A stretch of 64,000 nucleotides of DNA from JALOKP01 sp963800865 (GCA_963800865.1 CAWDCL010000002.1:62001-126000), one strand, 5' to 3'; shown: positions 39,647 to 49,080, numbered from the stretch's first letter. Made by a program: numbers and translations. Notes: generated by a model from the letters alone, not told the origin.

Positions 39647-42352
39647 ATGAAGCCGCTCTTGTCCGACGTCACTGTCGCGCTGCGCGTCGTGCGCCCCGCG
39701 CTCGTTGCCACCCTGCTCCTGCTGTCCGGTTTCCCGGCCGGCGCGCAGGTCGTCCGGCAGGTCACGCTGACGCTGACCAGCGCCCCCGGGCCCGGTGCCC
39801 TCAACGACGCCGGGACCGTGGTCTACTCGGGCACGTCGACCGATCAGCTCGGCCAGAACCCGACGCACGGCTTCCAGATCGTGCGCTTCGACGCGGCGAG
39901 CGGCGCCGGCACGCAGGTCACGGCGCGCCCCGAGGGCGTGGCCGCCAGCGTGTCGGTCAGCGACGACGGCCAGTGGCTCGCTTTCGCCTCGCCGGCCGAC
40001 CTGGTCGGCCAGAACTACGACCGCAGCTCCGAGCTGTTCGTGATGCGGAACGACGGCACGGCGATCACCCAGCTGACGAACGACCCCTCGCCCGTCGCAG
40101 GGAGCGTCGGAACGGTCGTGCTGGCGGGCAACGGCCTGAAGATCCTCTTCAGCGCCAACCTCGACCCGTTCGGCACCAACCCGCAGAAGCGGACCCAGCT
40201 CTTCGCGATCAACCGCGACGGCAGCGGGCTGAAGCAGCTGACCAGCTTCGCCAGCGGCGGAATCGGCAAGTTCTCGATCAGCGACGACGGGACGCGAATC
40301 GCCTTCGGATACGACGGAGACCCGCTCGGGACGAACGCCGACCTGGGCGGCGAGATCTTCGCGATGGCCGGCGACGGGACGAGCCTGCGCCAGCTGACGA
40401 CCACCCCCGCCGGCTACGACAGCAGCTCCGCGGAGCTGTCGGGGAGCGGCAACCGGATCGCTTTCCAGTCCGCTGCCAACCTGGTCGCCAACAACACCGA
40501 GTTCTACACCGAGATCTTCGCGATCGACTGGGCGGGGACCGGGCTGCGCCAGGTGACCGACACCGTCGCCACGCTCCAGCTCTTCGGCGCGCCCGCGTCG
40601 CAGTCCCCGTCGATCACCGACGACGGCGTGACGATCGTCTTCTGGTCGAACTTCAACCGGATCTTCCCGTTCCCGTCGTACAACATCGACGGCAACTTCG
40701 AGGTCTTCAAGATCCGCTTCGACGGCACCTCGCTGGTGGCGCTGACCTCCTCCGCGCTGTCGGTCGGCTCGCTCCTGCCGACCGTTTCCGGCAACGGCAG
40801 CCGCGTCGCCTTCTACCGGCTGGCCGGGGCCGACGCCGGCAACCCGGACGGGAGCCCCGAGCTGTACTCCGTCGCCGGCACGGGCGGCACCATCAAGCAG
40901 CTGTCGAACACCTCGCCGCTCCTGATCGGCTCCCCCGACCTGTCGCCCGACGGCTCGCGGATCGTCTACACCTACACCACCGACCTGCTGGGCGACGCCG
41001 AGCTGTGGCGCGTACAGAGCGACGGGACGGACCGGGTGAAGGTGACCGCGACCGCGCTGGGAAGCGTCTCCGGCCCGGTGATCGCCGCCGACGACCGGAC
41101 GATCGTCTACGCGGCCGGCGGCGACCCGCTCGGCACCAACGGGGACGGCACGACGGAGATCTTCCGGATCAACGCCGACGGGACCGGCCTGGCGCAGCTG
41201 ACCAGCGACGCCACGGAGAACTCGTCGCGGCCGGCGCTGGCGAGCGACGGCTCGCGCGTCGCCTTCGACTCGACCTCGAACGTCACCGGCGGCAACCCCG
41301 ACACGTCGAGCGAGATCTTCGCGGTGAACGCGGATGGTACGGGCCTGATCCAGCTGACGGCGAGCCCGACCCCCGATCCGAACAATCCGCCTTCCAGCCG
41401 CGCACCGCGGATCGACGCGACCGGGACCTGGATCGCGTTCGAGTCGAACGCCGACCTCGACGGGGGCAACCCCGACGGCACGTACGAGATCTGGCGCGTG
41501 CGCTCCGACGGCGCCTTCCTGCAGCGCCTGACCGGCGACGCGACGCTCTCCTCGCGCGGCCCCGACATCTCCGGCGACGGCCGCCTCGTCGTCTGGACCT
41601 CCGGCGCGAACCCGCTCGGAACCAACCCGGAGGGGAACACCGAGCTGTTCCTCTACGACGCCGCTACGGCCGCCACGGTCCAGCTGACGCAGTTCGCCGA
41701 GGGCGGATCCGGCGGCGCGCGGATCAGCGAGGACGGCCGTTACGTCTACTTCCTCTCCGACGCGCCCGTCTTCGAGACCGATCCCGACCGGCCCACCGAC
41801 ATCTACCGCGTCGTGCGCGCCACCGGTGCGATCGAGCGGGTCGGCGGACTGCGCTTCGGTGTGGTCGAGGGGCTGGGGGAGCTGGGCGCATTCCTTGGCG
41901 GCGGCGGGGGCGCCACGCCGTCCCGCGACGGCGAGCGCGCGGCGTTCACCGGCTTCGGCGACTTCACGCGCGAGAACGCGGACCTGCTGTCCGAGATCTG
42001 GCTGATCGACCGCCTCGCGCCCGCGCAGATCGAGGTCGTGCCGGGCGAGCCGACGCTGGTGCGCTGGCCGGTCGAGTCGGGCCCGGTGCGCTACGACGTG
42101 ATCCGCGGCAGCGTCTCGGCGCTCGGCCCGGGCGCGGGCGGCACCGTGACGCTGGGCGCCGTCGTCTGCCTGGCCGACGACAGCCCGCTGAATTCGACCG
42201 AGGGGCGCACGGACGCCGCACGGCCGGCCGCGGGCGCCGCCTTCTTCTACCTGCAGCGCGGCAGCGTGGGGGTGGACGGGCCGCAGGCAAGCTACGGGCA
42301 GGGCTCGGGCGGAGGCGAGCGCCTGGCGGCGAGCGGCGACTGCCTGCCGTGA
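39647..42352 (+). CDS. Secreted TolB-like (PD40) propeller protein
   Basis: 901 residues. A signal peptide (about 1-33, LVATLLLLSGFPAGAQ) is followed by many copies of a WD40-like/PD40 unit of the form xxSDDGTRIAFGYDGDPLGTN...GEIFAMAGDGTSLRQLTT. At least ten units can be followed, enough for two propellers. The end carries RYDVIRGSVSALGPG and FFYLQRGSVGVDGPQASYG...GDCLP, the module shared with other exported proteins here. ATG at 39647 has GGGGAG upstream, and TAAACT at 39610 may be its -10. Unlike TolB it has no TolB N-terminal domain or Tol-Pal neighbours, so a Tol role is not implied. Confidence 0.85.
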   Translation: MKPLLSDVTVALRVVRPALVATLLLLSGFPAGAQVVRQVTLTLTSAPGPGALNDAGTVVYSGTSTDQLGQNPTHGFQIVRFDAASGAGTQVTARPEGVAASVSVSDDGQWLAFASPADLVGQNYDRSSELFVMRNDGTAITQLTNDPSPVAGSVGTVVLAGNGLKILFSANLDPFGTNPQKRTQLFAINRDGSGLKQLTSFASGGIGKFSISDDGTRIAFGYDGDPLGTNADLGGEIFAMAGDGTSLRQLTTTPAGYDSSSAELSGSGNRIAFQSAANLVANNTEFYTEIFAIDWAGTGLRQVTDTVATLQLFGAPASQSPSITDDGVTIVFWSNFNRIFPFPSYNIDGNFEVFKIRFDGTSLVALTSSALSVGSLLPTVSGNGSRVAFYRLAGADAGNPDGSPELYSVAGTGGTIKQLSNTSPLLIGSPDLSPDGSRIVYTYTTDLLGDAELWRVQSDGTDRVKVTATALGSVSGPVIAADDRTIVYAAGGDPLGTNGDGTTEIFRINADGTGLAQLTSDATENSSRPALASDGSRVAFDSTSNVTGGNPDTSSEIFAVNADGTGLIQLTASPTPDPNNPPSSRAPRIDATGTWIAFESNADLDGGNPDGTYEIWRVRSDGAFLQRLTGDATLSSRGPDISGDGRLVVWTSGANPLGTNPEGNTELFLYDAATAATVQLTQFAEGGSGGARISEDGRYVYFLSDAPVFETDPDRPTDIYRVVRATGAIERVGGLRFGVVEGLGELGAFLGGGGGATPSRDGERAAFTGFGDFTRENADLLSEIWLIDRLAPAQIEVVPGEPTLVRWPVESGPVRYDVIRGSVSALGPGAGGTVTLGAVVCLADDSPLNSTEGRTDAARPAAGAAFFYLQRGSVGVDGPQASYGQGSGGGERLAASGDCLP

Positions 42353-42372
42353 GGGGCCCGGCGTACACGGTG

Positions 42373-42378
42373 TAAAAT
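42373..42378 (+). promoter_or_regulatory. -10 element giving a leaderless message
   Basis: TAAAAT lies 6 bases before the ATG at 42385, preceded by TG at 42371-42372 in extended -10 style (TG directly adjoining). No ribosome site is present, so a leaderless transcript is likely. Confidence 0.5.
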
Positions 42379-42384
42379 CACCGG

Positions 42385-43227
42385 ATGACGCGACGGGCGC
42401 TCGTGCTCGCGTTGCTGGCCTGCGCGGCCGCGCTCTTCGCGGCTTCGTGCGGCGGCCGTGCCGCGCCTCTCCCGGCCTGGCAGCGGCTCGAGACGGGGCT
42501 CGACTACGGCGAGTTCCCGGCCCCCGAACGCTCGCCGCGGGGCGACTCGATGATCCGCGTCCTGCGCGTCGATCCCCGGCACTTCGATCTCGAGCTCCTC
42601 GCCTCGTCCGCGCCGTCGGAGGGGACGCCGCGGACCGCGCGCGAGTGGGCCCGAGAAAGGGGACTGGTCGCCGCGATCAACGCCAGCATGTTCGGCGCCG
42701 ACCTGCGCACCGCGGTCTCGCTGCTCAAGAACCGCGAGCACGTCAACAACCCGCGCCTGACGCGCGACAAGTCGGTGCTGGTCTTCGACCGGCTGGAGCC
42801 GGCGGTGCCGCCGGTCCAGATCATCGACCGGGAGTCCCAGGACTTCGAAGCGCTGTCCGGGGCCTACGGCGCCTTCGTGCAGAGCATCCGCATGGTCGCG
42901 CTGCCGCGCCGCAACGTCTGGGAGAAGCAACCGCGGCGTCACAGCGTGGCCGCGATCGGGATCGACGGGAAGGGGCGGGTGCTCCTGATCCACGCCCGCT
43001 CGCCCTACCCGGTCCACGACCTGATCGAGTTCCTGCTCGCCCTGCCGCTCGACCTCCGGAACGCGATGTACACCGAGGGGGGTCCGCTCGCTCAGCTCTG
43101 GATCGGTGCGGGTGGCCGGGAGCTCGAGCTGGTCGGCATGAGCGATGCGGGGTTCCTCGAAGCGGACCAGGAGTTGCCGGCGCAGCCGATTCCGAACGTG
43201 GTCGGGGTCGTCCGCCGGGCGCGCTGA
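42385..43227 (+). CDS. Phosphodiester glycosidase family lipoprotein
   Basis: 280 residues. Lipoprotein signal LLACAAALFAASCGG with lipobox Cys about 21. The body matches the NAGPA/phosphodiester glycosidase fold: VAAINASMFGAD (conserved N-x-F-type motif), SVLVFDR, HSVAAIGIDGKGRVLLIHAR and AMYTEGGPLAQLWIG near the end. The family cleaves sugar phosphodiesters (N-acetylglucosamine-1-phosphodiester alpha-N-acetylglucosaminidase is the type member); the bacterial substrate is unknown. Expected at the periplasmic face of a membrane. Confidence 0.85.
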   Translation: MTRRALVLALLACAAALFAASCGGRAAPLPAWQRLETGLDYGEFPAPERSPRGDSMIRVLRVDPRHFDLELLASSAPSEGTPRTAREWARERGLVAAINASMFGADLRTAVSLLKNREHVNNPRLTRDKSVLVFDRLEPAVPPVQIIDRESQDFEALSGAYGAFVQSIRMVALPRRNVWEKQPRRHSVAAIGIDGKGRVLLIHARSPYPVHDLIEFLLALPLDLRNAMYTEGGPLAQLWIGAGGRELELVGMSDAGFLEADQELPAQPIPNVVGVVRRAR

Positions 43228-43285
43228 CCCCGCGCGCCGGGCCGCCCCGCCCGCGGGGCCTTCGCGGCTCGGCCTCGTTTCGCTG

Positions 43286-43291
43286 TATAAG
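43286..43291 (+). promoter_or_regulatory. -10 element giving a leaderless regulator message
   Basis: TATAAG is 8 bases before the ATG at 43300 with no ribosome site between, predicting a start at or next to the ATG. Confidence 0.45.
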
Positions 43292-43299
43292 ACGCCCCG

Positions 43300-44676
43300 A
43301 TGGCGCTGGTCTTCATCGTCGACGACGACCCCGTGATGGCCGAGGCGGTGGCCGCCGCCCTCGCGCGCGAGGGGCACGACCTGCGCACCTTCACCCGCCC
43401 CGCCGAAGCGCTCGAGACCGCGATGGTCGACCCGCCGGCAGTCGTGGTGACCGACTTCGCGATGCCGGGGATGAACGGCCTGGAGTTCGTGCTCGCGGTC
43501 CGGGAACACTCGCCCGACTCGACGTTCCTCGTCGTCTCCGGCCAGGCGACGGTCGAGGACGCGGTCAACCTGATGAAGCACGGCGTCGTCGACGTGCTGG
43601 TCAAGCCGCCGCGCGCGGCCGCGCTGCGCAAGGCGGTGGCGCTGGCCCTCTCCCAGCACCAGCTGGCCGCGGAGAACCGCCGCCTGCGGCAGGCGCTGCG
43701 CGGCCGCCGGCAGCTCACGCGCGTGATCGGCGCCTCCCCGGCCTTCGAGCAGGTCCTGCGGATGGTGGAGAAGGTCGCGCCGACCGGGTCGACGGTGCTT
43801 CTGACCGGCGAGACCGGGACCGGGAAGGAAGTGATCGCCGACGCGATCCACGAGCTGTCGCCGCGCGCCGAGCGGCGGCTGGTCAAAGTTCACTGCGCCG
43901 CGATCCCGGCCACGCTGCTCGAGTCGGAGCTCTTCGGCCACACCCGCGGCGCCTTCACGGGGGCCGTCAAGGAGAAGCCGGGCCTGTTCGAGGCGGCCGA
44001 CGGCGGCACGATCTTCCTCGACGAGCTGGGCGAGATCCCGCAGGAGATGCAGGTCAAGCTCCTGCGCGTCCTGCAGACCGGCGAGGTCCAGCGGATCGGC
44101 GAGACGCGCACGCGGCGCGTCGACGTGCGCGTGATCGCGGCCACCCACCGCGACCTCGAGCTCGAGGTGGCCCAGGGGCGGTTCCGCGAGGACCTCTACT
44201 ACCGCCTGAACGTGATCCCGCTCCTCGTCCCGCCGTTGCGCCTGCGTGGCGACGACGTGCTGCTGCTCGCGCACCGGTTCCTGGAGCGCGAGCGGACCGA
44301 GCGCGGCCGGACGCAGGTCGAGGGGTTCTCGCCCGAGGCGCTGGCGGCGCTGCGCGCGCACCGCTGGCCGGGGAACGTGCGCGAGCTGGAGAACGCCGTC
44401 GAGCGCGCGGCGGCGCTGGCGGAGGGGCCGCTGATCGGGCCGGACGACCTGCCGGAGGCGGTCCTCGGCGCGGGTGCCGCCGCCGGTCCGGCGCTCGCGC
44501 TGCCCGAGTCGGTGACGCTGGCGGAGGCGGAGCGGATCCTGATCCGGCACGCGCTCGACGCGACCGGCGGCAACAAGAAGGAAGCCGCGCGGCAGCTCGG
44601 CATCGGGCTGGCCACGCTCTACCGCAAGCTGGCCGCCGATGAGGACGCGGCGACCGGCGACGGGGACGGCGCGTGA
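43300..44676 (+). CDS. NtrC-type sigma-54 response regulator 2
   Basis: 458 residues: receiver with phospho-Asp52 (VVVTDFAMPGMNG), AAA+ domain with Walker A GETGTGKE (170-177), GAFTGA (217-222) and GGTIFLDELGE, and a Fis-type HTH (AARQLGIGLATLYRKLA). A phospho-activated sigma-54 enhancer-binding protein. Its TGA overlaps the GTG start of the histidine kinase (GTGA), so the two are co-translated and almost surely cognate. The targets are unknown; the sigma-54 promoters found in this window are candidates. Confidence 0.93.
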   Translation: MALVFIVDDDPVMAEAVAAALAREGHDLRTFTRPAEALETAMVDPPAVVVTDFAMPGMNGLEFVLAVREHSPDSTFLVVSGQATVEDAVNLMKHGVVDVLVKPPRAAALRKAVALALSQHQLAAENRRLRQALRGRRQLTRVIGASPAFEQVLRMVEKVAPTGSTVLLTGETGTGKEVIADAIHELSPRAERRLVKVHCAAIPATLLESELFGHTRGAFTGAVKEKPGLFEAADGGTIFLDELGEIPQEMQVKLLRVLQTGEVQRIGETRTRRVDVRVIAATHRDLELEVAQGRFREDLYYRLNVIPLLVPPLRLRGDDVLLLAHRFLERERTERGRTQVEGFSPEALAALRAHRWPGNVRELENAVERAAALAEGPLIGPDDLPEAVLGAGAAAGPALALPESVTLAEAERILIRHALDATGGNKKEAARQLGIGLATLYRKLAADEDAATGDGDGA

Positions 44677-46301
44677 GGAACCGCGACGACCTGCAGCTCT
44701 CGCGCCGCGAGGCGCGTCGCGCGCTGGCCGTGATCGGCACGATCGTCGCGCTGGTTCTCGCCGCCGGACTGATCTGGATGTGGTACTCCAACCGGGCGCG
44801 GCTCGACGACAGCCAGGGGATCCGCGCGGCGCGCACGGTCGGACTGTTCGAGATCCTGACCCTGCGCCAGGTGCAGTCGGGGCGCTCGCTGCTCCGGGCG
44901 ATCGTCGAATCGCGCGCCGTGCAGGACTCACTCGCCGAACGGAGCCTGGCCCGGACGATCGCCGCGCTGCACGCGTTGCGCGACGATTTCGGCAGCCTGC
45001 TCGTGGTGATCGACGACGTGGACGGGAAGCCGGTCGCGTGGTCCACCCCCGCGGCGATCCTCCAGCTCGGCGTCGGCGCCCGCCCGGTCGCGGACGCGAA
45101 GCTGACCACGCAGTCCCGGTTCCTCGGCGGCAACCAGACGGTGATCCTGTCGCAGCCGGTCGTGATCGAGGGGCGCGCGATCGGCAACGTGCGCGTCGCG
45201 GTCCTGATCGGGCGGTTGTTCGTCGAGCAGACGACGTCGGATCTCGAGGCGCCGCTGGCGATCTTCGACGGCGCCGTGCCGGTCCATTCCAGCTTCCCGC
45301 GCCCGCCCCCGCCCCCGCCCGATCCCGCGCAGCCGCTCGAGCGCGGCGAGGTCCGGCTGGCGCGCGCGGCGCTCGGCAGCGACCGCTTCGACATCGCCTA
45401 CACGAAGCCGGACGGGCTGGGCGGCGAGATCTGGCTGGCCGCGGGGATGCCGCGGCGAGCCGACGAGGCGCGCCTGCTGCGCTTCGTCCTCGCCAACGCG
45501 GCGCTCGCGGCGGTCGGGCTGGTCGTGGTGCTGGCCTCGATCGGCGCCTACCTGCGGAACGCGGACCAGCGCCAGCGCCTGGCCCGCCAGCGCGACGCGG
45601 CCGTGCAGCGCTCGGAAGGGCTGTCGGACCGGGTGGCGCACCTGGCCGCGGTGGTGCACGACATCAAGGCCCCGGTCAGCGGGATCCAGCTCCGCTGCGA
45701 GGGGTTGCTCGAGGAGGCGCCGGGCTCCGAGGTGCGGGGAGCGCTCGACCAGATCGTCGACACCTGCGAGCGGCTGAACCTCTACCTCGCCAACGTCCTG
45801 ACCGCGGCCCAGGCCGAGGAGGGGCCGATCCGGCCGCACCTCGCGACGCTGCTCGTCCCCGGGCTGGTCGAGGACTCGGCGGAGCGGGTCGGCCCGCTCG
45901 CGGCGCGCCGCAAGGTGACGCTGTCGACCGAGATCGAGCCGGGCCTCCCGCCGCTCTCGGGCGACGCGGTCTTCCTCGAGCGCGCACTCGTGAACCTCGC
46001 CAGCAACGCCGTCGCCGCGACCCCGGACGGCGGCTCGGTCGTGCTCTTCGCGCGGCGCGAGGGGGGGGCCCTGGCGCTCGGCACCCGCGACACCGGCCGG
46101 GGCTTCGTCGGCTTCGATCCGAAGGAGGCCTTCTCCCGCGAGCGGCCGCAGGTCAAGGACCACTCGCTGCGCTCGGGGACCGGGCTGGGGCTCTACATCG
46201 TCGCGCGGATCGCCGAGGCCCACGGCGGGACCGCGGTGGCCGAGAACCGCCCCGAGGGGGGCGCCGAGGTCCGGATCGTGCTTCCGCTGCCGCGGGCGTA
46301 G
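44673..46301 (+). CDS. Membrane-bound sensor histidine kinase
   Basis: 542 residues. A transmembrane helix at about 18-37 and a second at about 270-292 bracket a periplasmic sensor of about 230 residues that contains a run of prolines (FPRPPPPPPDP). The cytoplasmic kinase part has H-box VVHDIKAP with His about 329, then NLASNAVAATPDGG (N box), DTGRGF (G1) and GTGLGLYIVARI (G2). GTG at 44673 overlaps the regulator stop. The HDIKxP variant H-box occurs in several kinase subgroups. The signal sensed is unknown. Confidence 0.92.
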   Translation: MRNRDDLQLSRREARRALAVIGTIVALVLAAGLIWMWYSNRARLDDSQGIRAARTVGLFEILTLRQVQSGRSLLRAIVESRAVQDSLAERSLARTIAALHALRDDFGSLLVVIDDVDGKPVAWSTPAAILQLGVGARPVADAKLTTQSRFLGGNQTVILSQPVVIEGRAIGNVRVAVLIGRLFVEQTTSDLEAPLAIFDGAVPVHSSFPRPPPPPPDPAQPLERGEVRLARAALGSDRFDIAYTKPDGLGGEIWLAAGMPRRADEARLLRFVLANAALAAVGLVVVLASIGAYLRNADQRQRLARQRDAAVQRSEGLSDRVAHLAAVVHDIKAPVSGIQLRCEGLLEEAPGSEVRGALDQIVDTCERLNLYLANVLTAAQAEEGPIRPHLATLLVPGLVEDSAERVGPLAARRKVTLSTEIEPGLPPLSGDAVFLERALVNLASNAVAATPDGGSVVLFARREGGALALGTRDTGRGFVGFDPKEAFSRERPQVKDHSLRSGTGLGLYIVARIAEAHGGTAVAENRPEGGAEVRIVLPLPRA

Positions 46302-46356
46302 CGCGAAGCCGGCCGGCGGGACTAACTTGTGCGGGACGCAGCCGCTCGAGGAGCTC

Positions 46357-47457
46357 ATGGACACGATCGTCGTCACCGGCGGGGCCGGTTTCATCGGCTC
46401 CAACTTCGTGCGCGCCGCGCTGGCCCGCACCGCCTCGCGCGTCGTCGTGCTCGACAAGCTGACGTACGCCGGGAGCCTGCTCAACCTGGAGGAGGTGGCC
46501 AGGGACCCGCGGTTCTCGTTCGTGAAGGGTGACGTCGCCGACCGCGCGCTGGTGCGGCGCGTGCTCCACGAGCACCGCCCGACCTGGCTGGTCCACTTCG
46601 CCGCGGAGACCCACGTCGACCGCTCGATCGACGACCCGTCCCCGGTCGTGTTCACGAACCTGGTCGGGAGCTTCGAGCTGCTCGAGGCCTCGCGACGCTT
46701 CCTGGGCGACCTCGACCCCGCCGCGCGCGCGCGCTTCCGTTTCCTGCAGGTCTCGACCGACGAGGTCTACGGCTCGCTCGGCGACACCGGGCTGTTTCAC
46801 GAGACGACCGCCTACGACCCCAGCTCGCCCTACTCGGCGACGAAGGCCGGCGCCGACCACCTCGCGCAGGCCTACGCCCGGACCTACGGCCTGCCGGTCC
46901 TGATCACGAACTGCAGCAACAACTACGGCCCGCGCCAGTTCCCCGAGAAGCTGATCCCGCTGGTGATCCTGAACGCGCTGGAGGGGAAGGACCTGCCGAT
47001 CTACGGCGACGGCGGGAACGTCCGCGACTGGCTCTACGTCGGCGACCACTGCGAGGCGATCCTCGACGTGCTCGAGCGCGGCCGGCCCGGCCAGACCTAC
47101 AACATCGGCGGCGACAGCGAGCGCACCAACCTGCAGGTCGTCGACCGGATCTGCGAGGTGCTCGACGAGGAGGTCCCGGCCGCGTCCAACATGGCGCTGG
47201 CCGGGCGCGGCAAGCGCTCCTACCGCGAGCTCAAGACCTTCGTCCCGGATCGCCCGGGCCACGACCGGCGGTACGCGATCGACGCCTCGAAGATCAAGGG
47301 CGAGCTGGGCTGGCGGCCGCGGCACGCGTTCGAGGAGGGACTGGCGGAGACGGTCCGCTGGTACGTCGCGAGCCGCGCGTGGTGCGAGGGGGTCCAGGCC
47401 GGGAAGTACCGCCGCGAGCGGCTGGGCCTCGCGGCGCACGAGGGGGAGCGCGCGTGA
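46357..47457 (+). CDS. rfbB: dTDP-glucose 4,6-dehydratase
   Basis: 366 residues. Converts dTDP-glucose to dTDP-4-keto-6-deoxyglucose. NAD motif VTGGAGFIGSNF, catalytic STDEVYG and YSATKAGAD (Tyr and Lys), and NCSNNYGPRQFPEKLIP, RDWLYV for substrate binding. ATG at 46357 with GAGGAG 3 bases upstream is preferred over the open frame upstream at 46327. First gene of a tightly packed rfbB-rfbA-rfbC operon (GTGA overlap with rfbA). Confidence 0.95.
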   Translation: MDTIVVTGGAGFIGSNFVRAALARTASRVVVLDKLTYAGSLLNLEEVARDPRFSFVKGDVADRALVRRVLHEHRPTWLVHFAAETHVDRSIDDPSPVVFTNLVGSFELLEASRRFLGDLDPAARARFRFLQVSTDEVYGSLGDTGLFHETTAYDPSSPYSATKAGADHLAQAYARTYGLPVLITNCSNNYGPRQFPEKLIPLVILNALEGKDLPIYGDGGNVRDWLYVGDHCEAILDVLERGRPGQTYNIGGDSERTNLQVVDRICEVLDEEVPAASNMALAGRGKRSYRELKTFVPDRPGHDRRYAIDASKIKGELGWRPRHAFEEGLAETVRWYVASRAWCEGVQAGKYRRERLGLAAHEGERA

Positions 47458-48329
47458 AGGGGATCATTCTCGCCGGGGGTTCCGGCTCGCGGCTCTGGCC
47501 GCTGACGCTGGGCGTCTCCAAGCAGCTGGTGCCGATCTTCGACAAGCCGATGATCTACTACCCGCTGACGACGCTGATGCTGGCCGGGATCCGCGAGATC
47601 CTGGTGATCACGACGCCCGAGGACGAGGCCGCGTTCCGGCGCCTGCTGGGCGACGGCAGCCAGTTCGGCCTGGCGCTGTCGTACGCCGCCCAGCCGCGGC
47701 CGGAAGGGCTGGCGCAGGCGTTCGTGATCGGGCGCGAGTTCGTCGGCCGCGGGCGCGTCGCGCTGGCGCTGGGCGACAACCTGTTCTACGGCCACGGCCT
47801 GCCGGAGTCGCTGCGCTCGGCGGCGGGTCGCGAGCGCGGCGCGACGGTGTTCGCCTACCGCGTGACCGACCCGGAGCGCTACGGGGTCGTCGAGTTCGAC
47901 GCCGCCGGCCGCGCGATCTCGATCGAGGAGAAGCCCAAGGCGCCGCGCTCGCACTTCGCGGTTCCCGGGCTCTACTTCTACGACAACCGCGTGCTCGACG
48001 TCGCGGCCACGCTGAAGCCGTCGCCGCGCGGCGAGCTGGAGATCACCGACGTCAACCGCGCCTTCATGGCGTGGGGCGAGCTGCACGTCGAGATCATCGG
48101 GCGCGGCACCGCGTGGCTGGACACCGGGACGCCGCAGGCGCTGATGCAGGCCTCGTCGTTCATCCAGGCGATCGAGGAGCGGCAGGGGATGAAGGTCGCC
48201 TGCCCCGAGGAGATCGCGTTCCACATGGGGTTCATCGACAAGGGCGGGCTGCGGCGCGCGGCGGAGCGCCTCGGGTCGTCGGCCTATGCGCAGTACCTCT
48301 TCCGGGTGCTCGACGAGTCGGAGAGCTGA
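47454..48329 (+). CDS. rfbA: Glucose-1-phosphate thymidylyltransferase
   Basis: 291 residues. Makes dTDP-glucose from dTTP and glucose-1-phosphate. Signature IILAGGSGSRLWPLT at the start, DKPMIYYPLTTLMLAGI, LALGDNLFYGHGL and VVEFDAAGRAISIEEKPK. GTG at 47454 overlaps the rfbB stop by 4 bases. It supplies the substrate of RfbB, so the order in the operon is not the pathway order. Confidence 0.95.
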   Translation: MKGIILAGGSGSRLWPLTLGVSKQLVPIFDKPMIYYPLTTLMLAGIREILVITTPEDEAAFRRLLGDGSQFGLALSYAAQPRPEGLAQAFVIGREFVGRGRVALALGDNLFYGHGLPESLRSAAGRERGATVFAYRVTDPERYGVVEFDAAGRAISIEEKPKAPRSHFAVPGLYFYDNRVLDVAATLKPSPRGELEITDVNRAFMAWGELHVEIIGRGTAWLDTGTPQALMQASSFIQAIEERQGMKVACPEEIAFHMGFIDKGGLRRAAERLGSSAYAQYLFRVLDESES

Positions 48330-48333
48330 GCCG

Positions 48334-48909
48334 ATGCAGGTCCTGCCGACCGAACTCCCCGGCGTGCTGCTGGTCGAGCCGACGGTCCTCTCCGACGCGC
48401 GCGGCTTCTTCGTCGAGTCCTGGCAGCGCGACCGGTTCGCCGCCGCGGGGATCGAGGGGCCGTTCGTGCAGGACAATCACTCGCGCTCCGGGCCGTGGAC
48501 GCTGCGCGGCCTGCACGCGCAGCTCCGGCAGCCCCAGGGGAAGCTGGTGCGCGTGGTCGAGGGGGAGATCTTCGACGTGGCCGTGGACATCCGGCGCGGC
48601 TCGCCGACCTTCGGGCGCTGGACGGGGGCGCTGCTGTCCGCCGCCAACTTCCGCCAGCTCTGGGTCCCGCCGGGATTCGCGCACGGGTTCCTCGTCACCG
48701 GCGGCCCGGCCCAGGTGCTCTACAAGGCGACCGCCTTCTACGCCCGCGAGGACGAGGTCGCGATCGCCTGGAACGACCCGTCGATCGGGCTCGCCTGGCC
48801 GCTGCCGGCCGGCCGCGAGCCGGTCCTTTCCGACAAGGACCGGACGGCGCCGGGGCTGGCCGAACTGGTCGACCGGCTCCCGGTCTACCCGGCGGCGGCG
48901 GCGGTCTGA
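48334..48909 (+). CDS. rfbC: dTDP-4-dehydrorhamnose 3,5-epimerase
   Basis: 191 residues, a cupin-fold epimerase acting on dTDP-4-keto-6-deoxyglucose. Landmarks are DARGFFVESW, QDNHSRS, LRGLHAQ with catalytic His61, WVPPGFAHGFLV and VLYKATAFYAREDE with catalytic Tyr130. ATG at 48334 is 4 bases after rfbA. The last step to dTDP-rhamnose (RfbD) is not encoded in the operon or window, so it is elsewhere or a different dTDP-sugar is made. Confidence 0.94.
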   Translation: MQVLPTELPGVLLVEPTVLSDARGFFVESWQRDRFAAAGIEGPFVQDNHSRSGPWTLRGLHAQLRQPQGKLVRVVEGEIFDVAVDIRRGSPTFGRWTGALLSAANFRQLWVPPGFAHGFLVTGGPAQVLYKATAFYAREDEVAIAWNDPSIGLAWPLPAGREPVLSDKDRTAPGLAELVDRLPVYPAAAAV

Positions 48910-48931
48910 CGCCGGGGCGGCGCGGGGCTCG

Positions 48932-48979
48932 GTTCTCGGAATGAGAGAACGGGACCTCCGGCCGGCTCTCAGGATGAGA
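48932..48979. promoter_or_regulatory. Paired TCTC-N5-GAGA dyads, candidate enhancer sites
   Basis: Two dyads TCTC-N5-GAGA lie at 48934-48946 and 48967-48979, centres 33 bases apart (about three helical turns). The first is extended to GTTCTC/GAGAAC (48932-48950). They sit about 141 and 108 bases before the predicted start of the sigma-54 promoter at 49055, typical enhancer spacing. Which activator binds is unknown. Confidence 0.45.
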
Positions 48980-49054
48980 AGCGCGGATTGCGGCCGCCGT
49001 CACGGAGTCCAGCTAAGTCGTTGATTACAATGGACGAAGGAACGTGGGATCGGT

Positions 49055-49070
49055 TGGCACGCGTGTTGCT
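49055..49070 (+). promoter_or_regulatory. Consensus sigma-54 promoter
   Basis: TGGCACGCGTGTTGCT matches TGGCACRNNNNTTGCW at every specified position. GG at 49056-49057 and GC at 49068-49069 are in register; predicted start near 49081. It lies in the non-coding gap between rfbC and the vapB remnant. Confidence 0.75.
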
Positions 49071-49080
49071 CTTAGGAGAG

